Source of the DNA: Dermatophilaceae bacterium Sec6.4 | Lineage (GTDB): Bacteria; Actinomycetota; Actinomycetes; Actinomycetales; Dermatophilaceae | Direction of reading: 5' to 3' | NCBI GenBank assembly: GCA_039636865.1 | Contig: CP144172.1 | Location: 3,472,001-3,536,000 of the forward strand | DNA length: 64,000 bases | Shown here: in pieces, positions 30,985-39,722 of the stretch | Position numbering within the stretch: the stretch's first letter is position 1 | Layout: each line of letters begins with the position of its first letter | The notes under the pieces: model-generated | What the model saw: only the letters and a program-made list of their open reading frames with translations | What the model was told of the DNA's origin: nothing | Databases searched by the model: none | Program-made: the position numbers and the translations under genes

Positions 30985-31044
30985 GCCCCGGTCATCAGAC
31001 CGGGGCACAACGCACGTTGCCCCGGTCGGATGACCGGGGCAACG
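30985..31044 (-). terminator. Twin hairpins downstream of tRNA-Ala
   Basis: Two tandem perfect hairpins share the core GCCCCGGTC-N4-GACCGGGGC. The first spans 30985-31006 (9 bp) and the second 31015-31044 (13 bp, CGTTGCCCCGGTC stem). They lie just past the tRNA-Ala 3-prime end on its strand. Together they should block transcription from the tRNA into the cupin gene. Confidence 0.75.
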
Positions 31045-31047
31045 TCG

Positions 31048-31123
31048 TGGTGGAGCTGAGGGGAATCGAACCCCTGACCTTCTCATTGCGAACGAGACGC
31101 GCTACCAACTGCGCCACAGCCCC
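31048..31123 (-). tRNA. tRNA-Ala (CGC)
   Basis: 76 bases with encoded CCA. Acceptor GGGGCTG pairs with CAGCTCC, anticodon stem TCTCG/TGAGA encloses TTCGCAA (anticodon CGC), and T stem AGGGG/CCCCT has loop TTCGATT. The discriminator is A. All arms are standard. Confidence 0.95.
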
Positions 31124-31181
31124 AAAAGCAGGGCAACACTAACACCGGAGCGGCCGTAGTCCGAACCGGTAGGTGCTGCTC

Positions 31182-32234
31182 TCAGCCTGCACGGAAGACG
31201 GAGGGCAGATCCTCTTCCTCGGGGTCCAGTGCGAGCCCGTCGAACGGCAGTTCCTCCACCGGCACATTTGCGTATGACGCAGCGGCGACTTCTGCCCGCT
31301 CCGGTGCCTTGGCCTTCATCGTGTAGGTCGGCTTCGGCACCTGCACCGGCGACCAGGTGCCGTCCGCAGCCGAAGTCCGGGTGGAGGTCGAGGACGCCCG
31401 GGTGTCCGACGCGACGGCTGTCGAGATAGCACTGGCCGCTATCGGCACCTGCGGTGCGACCGGTGCGGGGTCACCGTCGAAGGGCACATCGCTGCGCGCG
31501 AAGGTGAGCTTCCGACCCTGCCCGATGTCCGCTGCAACGGTGCTGGTCGCAACTGCGTCGACGCCACGGTCGTGGGCCGGTGCCTGCAGTGGTGGCGCCT
31601 CGGGAATGGACCGGGTGCGACGCAGTTGCGGCCGGGCAGGCGCCGCCCGACCGCTGCGACGGGCCTCGGCGAGAGTTTCAGTGCGCAACCACAGCACGAC
31701 AGCGCCGATCAGTACGGCAGAGCCGAGCAGCGTCACAGCTGAAAGGCCGCCGGCGATGACGCCGATCAACGTCAGCGGGAAGAGCGCCACGGCGATCAGC
31801 AGTGCGATGCCGCGCGTTCGTCGCGTGCGCATCACTCGGCGCAGTCGAACGGCCATCTCGTGGGTCTTCGCAGGCGTTTCGGAATCGCCGGTCATGGCAG
31901 CCTCACTCGTTTCGTCGGCAGCTGGGGCATCGAAGAAGACATCGGATAAGGACGCCGACGCGCGGTTCGTCAGCTCGGGGCGGTCCTCCTGCTCGTTTTG
32001 TTCGCCGAACAGCATTGTCCCGGCGCGCAGTGACGGCCGTCGGGTGACCGTCGAGGGGTCCATCGCTGAGATTGCCACCGGGGCACGCCGCTCCAGGACC
32101 CGCATGGCGTCGGAGAACGTCTCGACATTGCGGGCTGTCAACAACAACTGTCTGCGGCGGATCTGGTGTTGTAACAACCATCCCGCCCAAAGAACCACGA
32201 TCGCGACGAAGATCAGGCTGCTCGGGATGGTCAC
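31182..32234 (-). CDS. sepX: Divisome membrane protein SepX/GlpR
   Basis: 350-aa protein. An N-terminal membrane helix (LIFVAIVVLWAGWLL) is followed by a basic segment QHQIRRRQLLL, a cytoplasmic stretch, a central pair of helices (IALLIAVALFPLTLIGVIAGGL and a second) and a long low-complexity Ala/Thr/Pro-rich tail ending in an acidic patch. This layout and the position beside glp, moaC, mog and galU match the actinobacterial SepX (Streptomyces) or GlpR (Corynebacterium) protein, which binds the divisome and the gephyrin-like protein Glp. The start is a GTG at 32234. The call rests on architecture and neighbourhood, not on a catalytic motif. Confidence 0.75.
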   Translation of the reverse strand: MTIPSSLIFVAIVVLWAGWLLQHQIRRRQLLLTARNVETFSDAMRVLERRAPVAISAMDPSTVTRRPSLRAGTMLFGEQNEQEDRPELTNRASASLSDVFFDAPAADETSEAAMTGDSETPAKTHEMAVRLRRVMRTRRTRGIALLIAVALFPLTLIGVIAGGLSAVTLLGSAVLIGAVVLWLRTETLAEARRSGRAAPARPQLRRTRSIPEAPPLQAPAHDRGVDAVATSTVAADIGQGRKLTFARSDVPFDGDPAPVAPQVPIAASAISTAVASDTRASSTSTRTSAADGTWSPVQVPKPTYTMKAKAPERAEVAAASYANVPVEELPFDGLALDPEEEDLPSVFRAG

Positions 32235-32289
32235 AGGCGAAGGCTATGGGCTTCGGAATGGCTTGTCGGGCAGGGTCGCCGGTGTGTCG

Positions 32290-32925
32290 TCAGACCGTAC
32301 GTTCGAACTGGTCGCGGAGCCGTTGCACCGCGCTCTGCGGGGCACCCGGACCGGCCTTCAGATCCTCGGTGACGATGGCGAACGAGCGGTGGTCTTCCCA
32401 CTGCCCGTTGATGTGCAGGTAGGAGGCACGCACCCCTTCGGCGCGAAGACCCACCTTGCGCACCACGGCGAGGCTGGACGTGTTGTCCGGACGGATGTTG
32501 ACCTCGACCCGGTGCAGGCGTAGCTCATCGAACGCGTAGTCGATCACGGTGGCGAGCGCGAACGGCGTAACACCACGCCCGGCGTACCGCTGGGAGATCC
32601 AGTACCCGGCACCGGCCGATCGCAGAGCACCCCGGACGATGTTGAACAAGTGCATCTGACCGGCCAGTTCGCCGTCGATCGCGACCGCGAACGGCAGCAG
32701 TTCGCCGCGCGCCGCCTGCCGGTCGTGGTCGCGCACCATGCGGGCGAACGACATCGGCCCCGACTGGGTCGGCGACGTGGAGTCCCACGGTTTGGTCCAG
32801 TCGGCGTTGAGCGAGCGCAGTCGGACGAACTCAGCGCGGTCGGCGCGGACCCGCAAGGGACGCAGCACAATACGCATTCCGCGCCAGTCGCCTTCGACGG
32901 CAACAGGCCAGAACCGGTCGCTCAA
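32290..32925 (-). CDS. GNAT acetyltransferase, RimJ/RimL-like
   Basis: 211 aa. The GNAT fold shows the acetyl-CoA region GYWISQRYAGRGVTPFALA and the C-terminal HRVEVNIRPDNTSSLAVVRKVGLRAEG, typical of ribosomal-protein N-acetyltransferases. The substrate is unknown. The frame begins with a TTG at 32925 overlapping the mog stop as TTGA; an internal ATG at 32877 (MRIVLRPLR) is a good alternative start. Confidence 0.88.
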   Translation of the reverse strand: MSDRFWPVAVEGDWRGMRIVLRPLRVRADRAEFVRLRSLNADWTKPWDSTSPTQSGPMSFARMVRDHDRQAARGELLPFAVAIDGELAGQMHLFNIVRGALRSAGAGYWISQRYAGRGVTPFALATVIDYAFDELRLHRVEVNIRPDNTSSLAVVRKVGLRAEGVRASYLHINGQWEDHRSFAIVTEDLKAGPGAPQSAVQRLRDQFERTV

Positions 32926-33398
32926 TGGGCGCCCGCGCCCTGGATCTGCGCCACTGCGTGCACCACGACGTCGGCCAGCACCTCGATCGCATCTTTGACC
33001 CCGCCGGTCGACCCGGGCAGGTTGATGACCAGGCTTCCGCCGGCAACGCCCGCCAGGCCGCGCGACAGCACCGCGGTGGCTATTCCTTTGTGGGCGCCCG
33101 CAGCGCGCAGCGCCTCCGGTATGCCGGGAACCACACGGTCCAGCAGCCCGGCCGTCTGCTCGGGGGTCTGATCGGTCGGCGTCAGACCGGTGCCTCCGGT
33201 CGTCAACACCAGGTGAGCGCCTGAGGCGATGGCGTTGCGCAGAGCCTGCCCCACCGGGGCCCCGTCGGGCACGACAACAGCGTCACCCGTCTCGAAACCC
33301 CAGGCGCGTGCCGCCGAAACCAGCAGCGGTCCGGACCGGTCGGCGTACACCCCGCTGGATGCCCGGTTCGAGCAGGTGATCACTACGGCGCTAGGCAT
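32922..33398 (-). CDS. mog: Molybdopterin adenylyltransferase-like protein (MogA/MoaB)
   Basis: 158 aa MoCF-fold protein of molybdenum cofactor synthesis, activating molybdopterin by adenylation. LVLTTGGTGLTPTDQTPE and INLPGSTGGVKDAIE are the diagnostic nucleotide and molybdopterin-binding motifs. It overlaps moaC by eight bases and the acetyltransferase by four, so all are co-translated. Confidence 0.92.
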   Translation of the reverse strand: MPSAVVITCSNRASSGVYADRSGPLLVSAARAWGFETGDAVVVPDGAPVGQALRNAIASGAHLVLTTGGTGLTPTDQTPEQTAGLLDRVVPGIPEALRAAGAHKGIATAVLSRGLAGVAGGSLVINLPGSTGGVKDAIEVLADVVVHAVAQIQGAGAH

Positions 33399-33864
33399 CT
33401 TCGGTCCAGTCCCCGGAACGACCGCCGGATTTCGCGGTAACCCGGATATCGGTGATGCGTGCGTGCTTGTCGACGGCCTTGACCATGTCGATCAGCGCCA
33501 GGGCCGCGACCGAGACGCAGGTGAGAGCTTCCATCTCGATACCGGTGCGGTCCGCCGTGCGCACCGCAGCGGCGATGTCGACCCCATCGTCCTGCACGAC
33601 CAACGTCACCGCGACCGCGTGGATAGCGACCGGATGCGCCAACGGGATCAGCTCGGGGGTGCGTTTGGCGGCCTGGATGCCGGCGATCCGGGCCACGGCG
33701 AGCGCATCGCCCTTGGGCACGGTGTCATCGCGCAGGGCGGCGACCGCAGCACCTGAGAGCAGCACCCGCCCGCGTGCCTCCGCTACCCGTGCAGTGATGG
33801 CTTTGGCCGACACGTCGACCATCCGGGCATCACCGTCGGCGTTGAGGTGGGTCAGCCGATCCAT
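33391..33864 (-). CDS. moaC: Cyclic pyranopterin monophosphate synthase
   Basis: 157 aa. MoaC works with MoaA in the first step of molybdenum cofactor synthesis. KGDALAVARIAGIQAAKRT, ELIPLAHP, GIEMEALTCVSVAALALIDM and DKHARITDIRVTAKSGG cover the family active site, including the conserved Lys and His. It starts 13 bases inside glp. No moaA is present in this window. Confidence 0.94.
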   Translation of the reverse strand: MDRLTHLNADGDARMVDVSAKAITARVAEARGRVLLSGAAVAALRDDTVPKGDALAVARIAGIQAAKRTPELIPLAHPVAIHAVAVTLVVQDDGVDIAAAVRTADRTGIEMEALTCVSVAALALIDMVKAVDKHARITDIRVTAKSGGRSGDWTEDA

Positions 33865-35054
33865 GCCGGATCACCTGCCAGCGGGTAGACGTCCAGCACG
33901 TCACCCTCGTGGACCTGGGTAACGTCCGCAGCGACGTAGGCGAGCGCATTCGCCGCCGCCAGGGCGCCCATGATGTGCGAGGCCTGACCACCGGAGGACA
34001 CGATGCGCCGGTCGGAGTCCAGGACGACACGGGCGAACTGCACCCGTCCCGGTGGGGAGGACCAGCCCTGCTCGACCGTCGCACGCAGCACGGGCGCCAC
34101 CGCGGGACGGCCGGCCATTGCACGCAACGCGGGCGCGACGAACACCTCGAACGACACCAGCGAGCTGACCGGGTTGCCCGGTAGCGCAAAGACCGGGACG
34201 TCGTCGATGAGCCCGAAACCCTGCGGTTTGCCCGGTTGCATCGCCACCTTGCTGAATTCGAATTCGTCGGCGAAGGCCAGTTTCAGCGGTTCGAAAGCGC
34301 CCGCACTGACCCCGCCGGAGGTCACGATCGCGTCGACATCGGCTGCCAACGCCTGCAGCGCCGCCCGGGTGCCGGGTCCGTCGTCGCCGACCGTCAGTAC
34401 CGGGCCGAGCTCGAAACCATGCGCGAGCACCAACGAGGCGAGCATCGGACCGTTGGAGTCGATGATCTGGCCGGCGGCCAAGCTGCTCCCGGACGGCCGA
34501 AGCTCATCACCGGTGCTGACCACCCCGACCCTCGGCCGCGGGATTACCGACACCTGGGCAAGACCGGAGGACACGATCGCCGGGACGTGGCGTGGTGCTG
34601 TCCGGGTGCCGGCCAGCGCCACAACGTCTCCTGGTACGACGTCGCCGCCGCGTCGGCGCACCGACGCACCCAGGGTGACGGCCTGCTCGATCCGCACGTC
34701 CGTGGTGCCGCCGTCGGTCAATTCCACCGGCACCACGCTGTCGGCGCCGGACGGCATGGGCGCGCCGGTCATGATGCGCCACACCGTACCGGGCGCCATC
34801 GAGGAACTGCGGGTGTCGCCGGCCGGGATATCGCCCTGCACCGGCAACGTCACCGGCGCACCTGCAACATCGGCGGCCCGCACCGCGTACCCGTCCATCG
34901 CCGAGTTGTCGAACCCGGGTAGCGCAACCTGCGAGACCACATCGGTGGCCAGGATCAGGCCCAGCACGTCCGGTGAGCTCACCGACAGCAGTCGTGCCGG
35001 CAACGGCCGTACCTGACTGAGCAGATGCTGGCGGTAGTCCTCGACCGAGGGCAT
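33852..35054 (-). CDS. glp: Gephyrin-like molybdotransferase Glp (MoeA family)
   Basis: 400 aa. MoeA N-terminal domains carry GFDNSAMDGYAVR and GDIPAG, the central MoCF domain has VGVVSTGDELRPSG and DAIVTSGGVSAGAFE, and a small C-terminal beta domain follows. MoeA inserts molybdate into molybdopterin; in actinobacteria the Glp branch is also a divisome component that binds FtsZ and the membrane receptor GlpR. The presence of a SepX/GlpR candidate four genes downstream supports the Glp assignment. The ATG at 35054 is four bases past the galU stop. Confidence 0.88.
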   Translation of the reverse strand: MPSVEDYRQHLLSQVRPLPARLLSVSSPDVLGLILATDVVSQVALPGFDNSAMDGYAVRAADVAGAPVTLPVQGDIPAGDTRSSSMAPGTVWRIMTGAPMPSGADSVVPVELTDGGTTDVRIEQAVTLGASVRRRGGDVVPGDVVALAGTRTAPRHVPAIVSSGLAQVSVIPRPRVGVVSTGDELRPSGSSLAAGQIIDSNGPMLASLVLAHGFELGPVLTVGDDGPGTRAALQALAADVDAIVTSGGVSAGAFEPLKLAFADEFEFSKVAMQPGKPQGFGLIDDVPVFALPGNPVSSLVSFEVFVAPALRAMAGRPAVAPVLRATVEQGWSSPPGRVQFARVVLDSDRRIVSSGGQASHIMGALAAANALAYVAADVTQVHEGDVLDVYPLAGDPAWIG

Positions 35055-35058
35055 CGCC

Positions 35059-36003
35059 TCAGTGCTCCATGTAACGGTGCTCAGGATGGCCGTGGGCTTC
35101 CTCGGACGTTGCCCAGTCACGGATCCACTCGCGGAAGCTCTCACCGAACTCGCGGTGCCGGGCAGCCAGCCGCACGACGGCCTTCAGGTAGTCCAGCCGG
35201 TCACCCGTGTCGTAGCGGTTTCCCCGGAAGATCACCCCGGTCACCCCGCCGCCGGGCACGCTCGGGTCGGTCAACTGCAGCATGGCGTCAGTGAGTTGGA
35301 TCTCACCACCGGCGCCCGGACCAGTCTTCTCCAGTGCGGCGAAGATCGCCGGGTCCAGGACGTAGCGACCGATGATGGCCAGATTGCTCGGTGCATCCTG
35401 CGGCTGCGGCTTCTCGACCATGGACGTCACCCGCACAACATCATCGGTGCCGTCGATCGGCTCGACCTGCGCGCAGCCGTAGAGCTGCACCTGGTCCCGC
35501 GGCACCTCCATCAACGCCACGACCGTCCCCCCGTAGTCCAAGCGCGCCTGGATCATCCGCTCCAGCAGATCCTCGGTCTCGTCGATGAGGTCATCACCGA
35601 GTAGCACTGCGAAGGGCTCGTTACCGACATGCGGGCGCGCACACAGGACCGCGTGCCCCAGACCGAGCGGTTCACCCTGCCGGATGAAGTGCACGTTGCC
35701 GAGGTTCGCAGATTTGCGGACCCGGTCCAGCCGTAGCTCGTCGCCCTTCTTCTCCAGCGCCTGTTCCAACTCCCAGTGCCGGTCGAAGTGGTTCTCCATC
35801 GCCGTCTTGTTGCGCCCGGTGATGGTGAGGATGTTGTCGCATCCGGCGCGGATGGCTTCTTCGACGACGTACTGGATAGCCGGCTTGTCAACGACCGGAA
35901 GCATCTCTTTCGGGATCGCCTTGGTCGCGGGCAGAAAGCGGGTGCCGAGCCCGGCCGCGGGGATGACCGCCTTGTGTACGTCGCTGTTCTTCGGTGCCGT
36001 CAT
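35059..36003 (-). CDS. galU: UTP-glucose-1-phosphate uridylyltransferase
   Basis: 314 aa. It makes UDP-glucose for cell-envelope and storage polymers. The nucleotide-binding signature AAGLGTRFLPATKAIPKE is at residues 16-33; LGDDLIDE, MVEKP and YDTGDRLDYLKA complete the family pattern. The galU-glp order is conserved in actinobacteria. It is divergent from the folate enzyme across 92 bases. Confidence 0.95.
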   Translation of the reverse strand: MTAPKNSDVHKAVIPAAGLGTRFLPATKAIPKEMLPVVDKPAIQYVVEEAIRAGCDNILTITGRNKTAMENHFDRHWELEQALEKKGDELRLDRVRKSANLGNVHFIRQGEPLGLGHAVLCARPHVGNEPFAVLLGDDLIDETEDLLERMIQARLDYGGTVVALMEVPRDQVQLYGCAQVEPIDGTDDVVRVTSMVEKPQPQDAPSNLAIIGRYVLDPAIFAALEKTGPGAGGEIQLTDAMLQLTDPSVPGGGVTGVIFRGNRYDTGDRLDYLKAVVRLAARHREFGESFREWIRDWATSEEAHGHPEHRYMEH

Positions 36004-36095
36004 GCTCGAAGGCTAACCGTTACCGATGACAGTGAGGTTGCGTTGATCGGGGCGCCAGAGCAGGCGGCCGACGGTGCCGGTCGATCGTAGGCAGA

Positions 36096-36638
36096 ATGTG
36101 GTGCATGTGGCGCGAGATCCCGGATCAGAAAGTCGCCGCGCGGGCGCTGATCCGTGCGGGTCGCCGGGCCCGGCCAGCCGCCGCGCGAGAGGTCGATGGG
36201 CAGTCCATCGCTGAACACCTGGGCACGCTCCTGGGCGGGATGGCGATCGGCCACGTGGCGGCATACACCGCACTGCCCACCGAGCCGCCCACCGAGGCCT
36301 GTCTCCAGCTGCTGCGCGCGCTGGGCTGGACGGTGATGCTGCCGATGTTGTTGGCGGACAACGACCTTGCATGGGAGGACGGCACAACTCACGGCCCGGA
36401 AAACATCGCACACGCCACTGTGCTGGTGGTGCCTGCACTGGCCATCGACCGCTCCGGACAACGTCTCGGGCAGGGCGGCGGCAGCTATGACCGGGCGCTG
36501 GCCCGACGCGCGCAGGACTCGCTCGTCGTCGCCCTCGTCTACGACGACGAGCTCGTGGCCGCGGTGCCCAGCGAGCCGCACGATCTCGGCGTCGATGCCG
36601 TGATCACGCCCGGGCGCGGTATCACCCGGTTCGACTGA
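36096..36638 (+). CDS. 5-formyltetrahydrofolate cyclo-ligase
   Basis: 180 aa. It converts 5-formyl-THF to 5,10-methenyl-THF using ATP. The key motif is RLGQGGGSYDRALA near residue 124, with VVPALAID before it. The N-terminal basic helix is typical. An ATG nine bases later (36105) follows a -10-like CAGAAT by seven bases and would give a leaderless mRNA with a better N-terminus (MWREIP). Confidence 0.9.
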   Translation: MWCMWREIPDQKVAARALIRAGRRARPAAAREVDGQSIAEHLGTLLGGMAIGHVAAYTALPTEPPTEACLQLLRALGWTVMLPMLLADNDLAWEDGTTHGPENIAHATVLVVPALAIDRSGQRLGQGGGSYDRALARRAQDSLVVALVYDDELVAAVPSEPHDLGVDAVITPGRGITRFD

Positions 36639-36727
36639 GGTCCCCCCACCGATCCGAGTCCTGAACACCGCAGCACCCACACCCAGCGACCTGACAGAAT
36701 GGCGCGCTCGCAGCGTTAGGAGGCGCC

Positions 36728-38272
36728 ATGTTCGCTTCCGGGGTTTCTGCAGTGGCGGGCAGCTTCGGCACCGACGACCTGGCCGTGGCGCTCATGGTGG
36801 GTTCGGTCGTGCTGCTGGTCTCGATCGCCGCCGTGCGCCTCGCGACCCGTTCGGGGTTGCCCACCCTGCTGCTCTACCTCGCGATCGGTGCTGCGATCGG
36901 CGAAGCGGGCCTTGGCATCAACTTCGAGAACCCGAGACTGACCCAGGTTCTCGGCTACTCGGCGCTGATCCTCATCCTCACCGAGGGCGGGCTGAGCACA
37001 CGATGGTCGACCATCAAACGCTCGGTGGCGCCCGCTGCGGTGCTGTCCACCGTCGGAGTGCTCGTCTCGATCTCGGTCATCGCAGTCGCCGCGCATTTCC
37101 TACTGGACCTGCCGTGGCAGATCGGGTTACTGCTCGGCGCGATCGTGTCCTCCACCGATGCTGCGGCCGTCTTCTCCGTCCTACGCAACGTCCCGCTGCC
37201 CGCACGGCTGACCGGGGTCCTGGAAGCCGAGTCCGGCTTCAACGACGCTCCCGTGGTGCTGATCGTCGTCGCGCTGGCGCACGCCGCCACCCCCGGCGCG
37301 GACAGCAGCCCCTGGTGGGTCGTCCTGGTGATTGCCGTCGTCGAACTGGTGGGCGGCGCCGTGGTCGGGGTGGCCGTCGGATGGGGCCTGGGCACGCTGT
37401 TCAAGAAGGCGTCTGTCGGCTCCTCCGGGTTGTTCTCGATCGGTGTCGTCGCAATCTGCGTGCTGTCCTACGCCGGTGCCACGCTCGTGCATACCAGCGG
37501 TTTCATCGCCTGCTACCTGACAGCGCTGGTGCTGGGCAATCTGGACCTACCGCACCGGTCGGCGACGCTGGGCTTCGGGCAGGCACTCGGATGGCTGGCC
37601 CAGATCGGTCTCTTCGTGCTGCTCGGCCTGCTCGCTTCACCCTCGCGCCTGGAGAAGCAGTTCCTCCCCGCGTTGGTCATCGGCCTGGTCCTGCTCCTGG
37701 TCGCCCGCCCGCTGTCGATCCTGGCCAGCATGTCGTGGTTCGGATTCCGTTGGCGCGAGCAGGTGTTCTTGTCCTGGGCGGGGTTGCGTGGCGCCGTGCC
37801 CGTGGTGCTGGCCACCGTGCCGTTGACAGTCGGCACGCCCCGCACCGAGTGGATCTTCGATCTCGTCTTCGTGCTGGTGGTCGTCTTCACATTGCTGCAG
37901 GCGCCGACCCTGCCCGCCCTGGCCCGCTATCTGGGTCTGATCGTCGACAGCCAGGCGTTGGACGTGCAGGTCGAGTCCACCGCGCTGGAGGAGCTGCACG
38001 CGGAGATGCTGCAGGTACGGGTCGGCCCGCACTCGCGCCTGCACGGCGTGGAGGTGCACGAGCTGCGCCTACCCCCCGGGGCGAACCTGACCATGATCGT
38101 GCGCGACAACGCCAGCTTCGTGCCGGGCCGCCGCGACGCGTTGCGGCACGGCGATCAGTTGTTGCTGGTGACTACGGCTGCCACGCGGGCACACGCTGTG
38201 CGACGTATCCGCACCGTCAGTGCAGGCGGCCGACTCGCGGAGTGGCGACGACGCCCGTCCGAACCGCACTAG
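36728..38272 (+). CDS. CPA1-type potassium/proton antiporter with TrkA-C domain
   Basis: 514 aa. About 12-13 membrane helices form a Na+/H+-exchanger fold, with GAIVSSTDAAAVFSVLR and ESGFNDAPVVLIVVA carrying the acidic transport residues. A soluble C-terminus from about residue 405 (LDVQVESTALEELHAEM to RRDALRHGDQLLLVT) matches the RCK/TrkA-C ligand domain found in NhaP2/CvrA-type antiporters. It probably exports K+ or Na+ in exchange for H+. The ATG has AGGAGG seven bases upstream. Confidence 0.92.
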   Translation: MFASGVSAVAGSFGTDDLAVALMVGSVVLLVSIAAVRLATRSGLPTLLLYLAIGAAIGEAGLGINFENPRLTQVLGYSALILILTEGGLSTRWSTIKRSVAPAAVLSTVGVLVSISVIAVAAHFLLDLPWQIGLLLGAIVSSTDAAAVFSVLRNVPLPARLTGVLEAESGFNDAPVVLIVVALAHAATPGADSSPWWVVLVIAVVELVGGAVVGVAVGWGLGTLFKKASVGSSGLFSIGVVAICVLSYAGATLVHTSGFIACYLTALVLGNLDLPHRSATLGFGQALGWLAQIGLFVLLGLLASPSRLEKQFLPALVIGLVLLLVARPLSILASMSWFGFRWREQVFLSWAGLRGAVPVVLATVPLTVGTPRTEWIFDLVFVLVVVFTLLQAPTLPALARYLGLIVDSQALDVQVESTALEELHAEMLQVRVGPHSRLHGVEVHELRLPPGANLTMIVRDNASFVPGRRDALRHGDQLLLVTTAATRAHAVRRIRTVSAGGRLAEWRRRPSEPH

Positions 38273-38341
38273 TGCAGTGACTCAGGACGAGGGCGGTGCG
38301 GATGTGGGCGCGCGCCTGCCCGCGTCCTAGACTGTGCAGTC

Positions 38342-38791
38342 GTGCCCACCTACTCATATGCGTGCAAGGACTGCGGTCACGCCTTCGACATCGCCCAGGC
38401 CTTCACCGACGACGCGCTGAGCGTCTGCCCGAACTGCGACGGTCGCCTCCGCAAGGTGTGGGGCTCGGTCGGTGTGGTCTTCAAGGGATCCGGTTTCTAC
38501 CGCAACGACAGCCGTGACGCCGACAAGAAGAAGAAGACGGCAGCAGCCGGGTCGAGCACCTCAGGCGCGGCATCGTCATCCAGTGACTCCGGCTCGAAGG
38601 ACTCGCCCGCATCGGGCAGCTCGAACGCCGGTTCGGGATCCAAGGACTCCTCGGCGACGAGTGGGTCAAGTTCTCCCGCCAAGACCGGCGATTCAGGATC
38701 GGCCGGGACGGGCTCGAAGCAGCCGGCTTCCTCCGGCGCGTCGACCGGCGGCACGTCCGGTTCCTCATCCTCGGGCGCATCGGGCTCCTGA
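38342..38791 (+). CDS. FmdB family zinc-ribbon protein with low-complexity tail
   Basis: 149 aa. Residues 1-45 form an FmdB zinc ribbon, with CKDCG and CPNCDG supplying four Cys, followed by RKVWGSVGVVFKGSGFYRND. The remaining 90 residues are a repetitive Ser/Gly/Ala/Lys tail of the SSSGSKDS type that looks disordered. FmdB-like proteins are annotated as regulators but their role is unknown. The GTG start is preceded by TAGACT at 38328-38333, so it may be leaderless or nearly so. Confidence 0.88.
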   Translation: MPTYSYACKDCGHAFDIAQAFTDDALSVCPNCDGRLRKVWGSVGVVFKGSGFYRNDSRDADKKKKTAAAGSSTSGAASSSSDSGSKDSPASGSSNAGSGSKDSSATSGSSSPAKTGDSGSAGTGSKQPASSGASTGGTSGSSSSGASGS

Positions 38792-38879
38792 CCGCCTGAG
38801 GCTGTCCACAGCCCCTGCGACAGGCCGGCCGGTATCCCCAAGGCGTCGACCGGGTCCGCCCGTGCGCACCCATGCTGGA

Positions 38880-38885
38880 TAGCGT
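38880..38885 (+). promoter_or_regulatory. Predicted -10 element, leaderless mtnP transcript
   Basis: TAGCGT fits TANNNT and stands exactly six bases before the mtnP ATG at 38892. No ribosome binding site is visible in that interval. Confidence 0.4.
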
Positions 38886-38891
38886 GCTGCC

Positions 38892-39722
38892 ATGAAGACA
38901 GCGGCAACTCCTGCGGACATCGGGGTCATCGGCGGTTCGGGTTTCTACTCCTTCCTGGAGCAGACCGAGCGCGTCAAGGTGACCACCCCCTTCGGCGATC
39001 CGACCGACGACATCGTGATCGGTGAGGTGGCCGGGCGCCGGGTGGCGTTCCTGGCCCGGCACGGCCAGGGCCACACCTACCCGCCGCACCGCCTCAACTA
39101 CCGGGCAAACCTGTGGGCACTGCGCTCGGTCGGGGTCCGTCAGGTCCTGGCGCCCTGTGCGGTCGGGTCGCTGATCCGCGAGCAGGGCCCCAGCACGGTC
39201 GTCGTGCCCGACCAGGTCGTGGACCGCACCTACGGACGCGAGCAGACGGTCTACGACGCGCCGGGCACGGTGGTGCACGTCAGCCTCGCCGACCCGTACT
39301 GCCCGCAGGGTCGGGCCGCTGTCCTGGCGTCCGACGCACCCGGCCTGGATCTCATCGACGGCGGCACCATGGTCGTGATCAACGGCCCGCGCTTCTCCAC
39401 CCGCGCTGAATCGTTGTGGCACCAGAGCGCCGGCTGGAGCGTGGTCGGCATGACCGGTATGCCGGAGGCAGCGATCGCCCGCGAGCTGGCGATGTGCTTT
39501 ACCACCGTGTGCCTGGTCACCGACCTCGACGCCGGTGTCGACTCCGACGAGGCGGTCAGCCACCAGGCTGTCCTGAAAGTCTTCGAGCGCAACATCGAGG
39601 CTCTGAAGTCGCTGTTGAAGGACACCGTCGCGAAATTGCCCGATCCCGTCCCCGACGCCGATGCCACCTGCGGTTGCCGTCGATCCCTGGACGGCTTGTC
39701 ATTGCCCTTCGAATTGCCATGA
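38892..39722 (+). CDS. mtnP: S-methyl-5-prime-thioadenosine phosphorylase
   Basis: 276-aa purine nucleoside phosphorylase family 2 enzyme. It splits methylthioadenosine to adenine and methylthioribose-1-phosphate. IGVIGGSGFYSFL is the phosphate-binding start, FLARHGQGHTYPPHRLNYRAN and GVRQVLAPCAVGSL follow, INGPRFSTRAES binds substrate, and GMTGMPEAAIARE is the C-terminal signature. It overlaps the next gene as ATGA. Confidence 0.94.
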   Translation: MKTAATPADIGVIGGSGFYSFLEQTERVKVTTPFGDPTDDIVIGEVAGRRVAFLARHGQGHTYPPHRLNYRANLWALRSVGVRQVLAPCAVGSLIREQGPSTVVVPDQVVDRTYGREQTVYDAPGTVVHVSLADPYCPQGRAAVLASDAPGLDLIDGGTMVVINGPRFSTRAESLWHQSAGWSVVGMTGMPEAAIARELAMCFTTVCLVTDLDAGVDSDEAVSHQAVLKVFERNIEALKSLLKDTVAKLPDPVPDADATCGCRRSLDGLSLPFELP

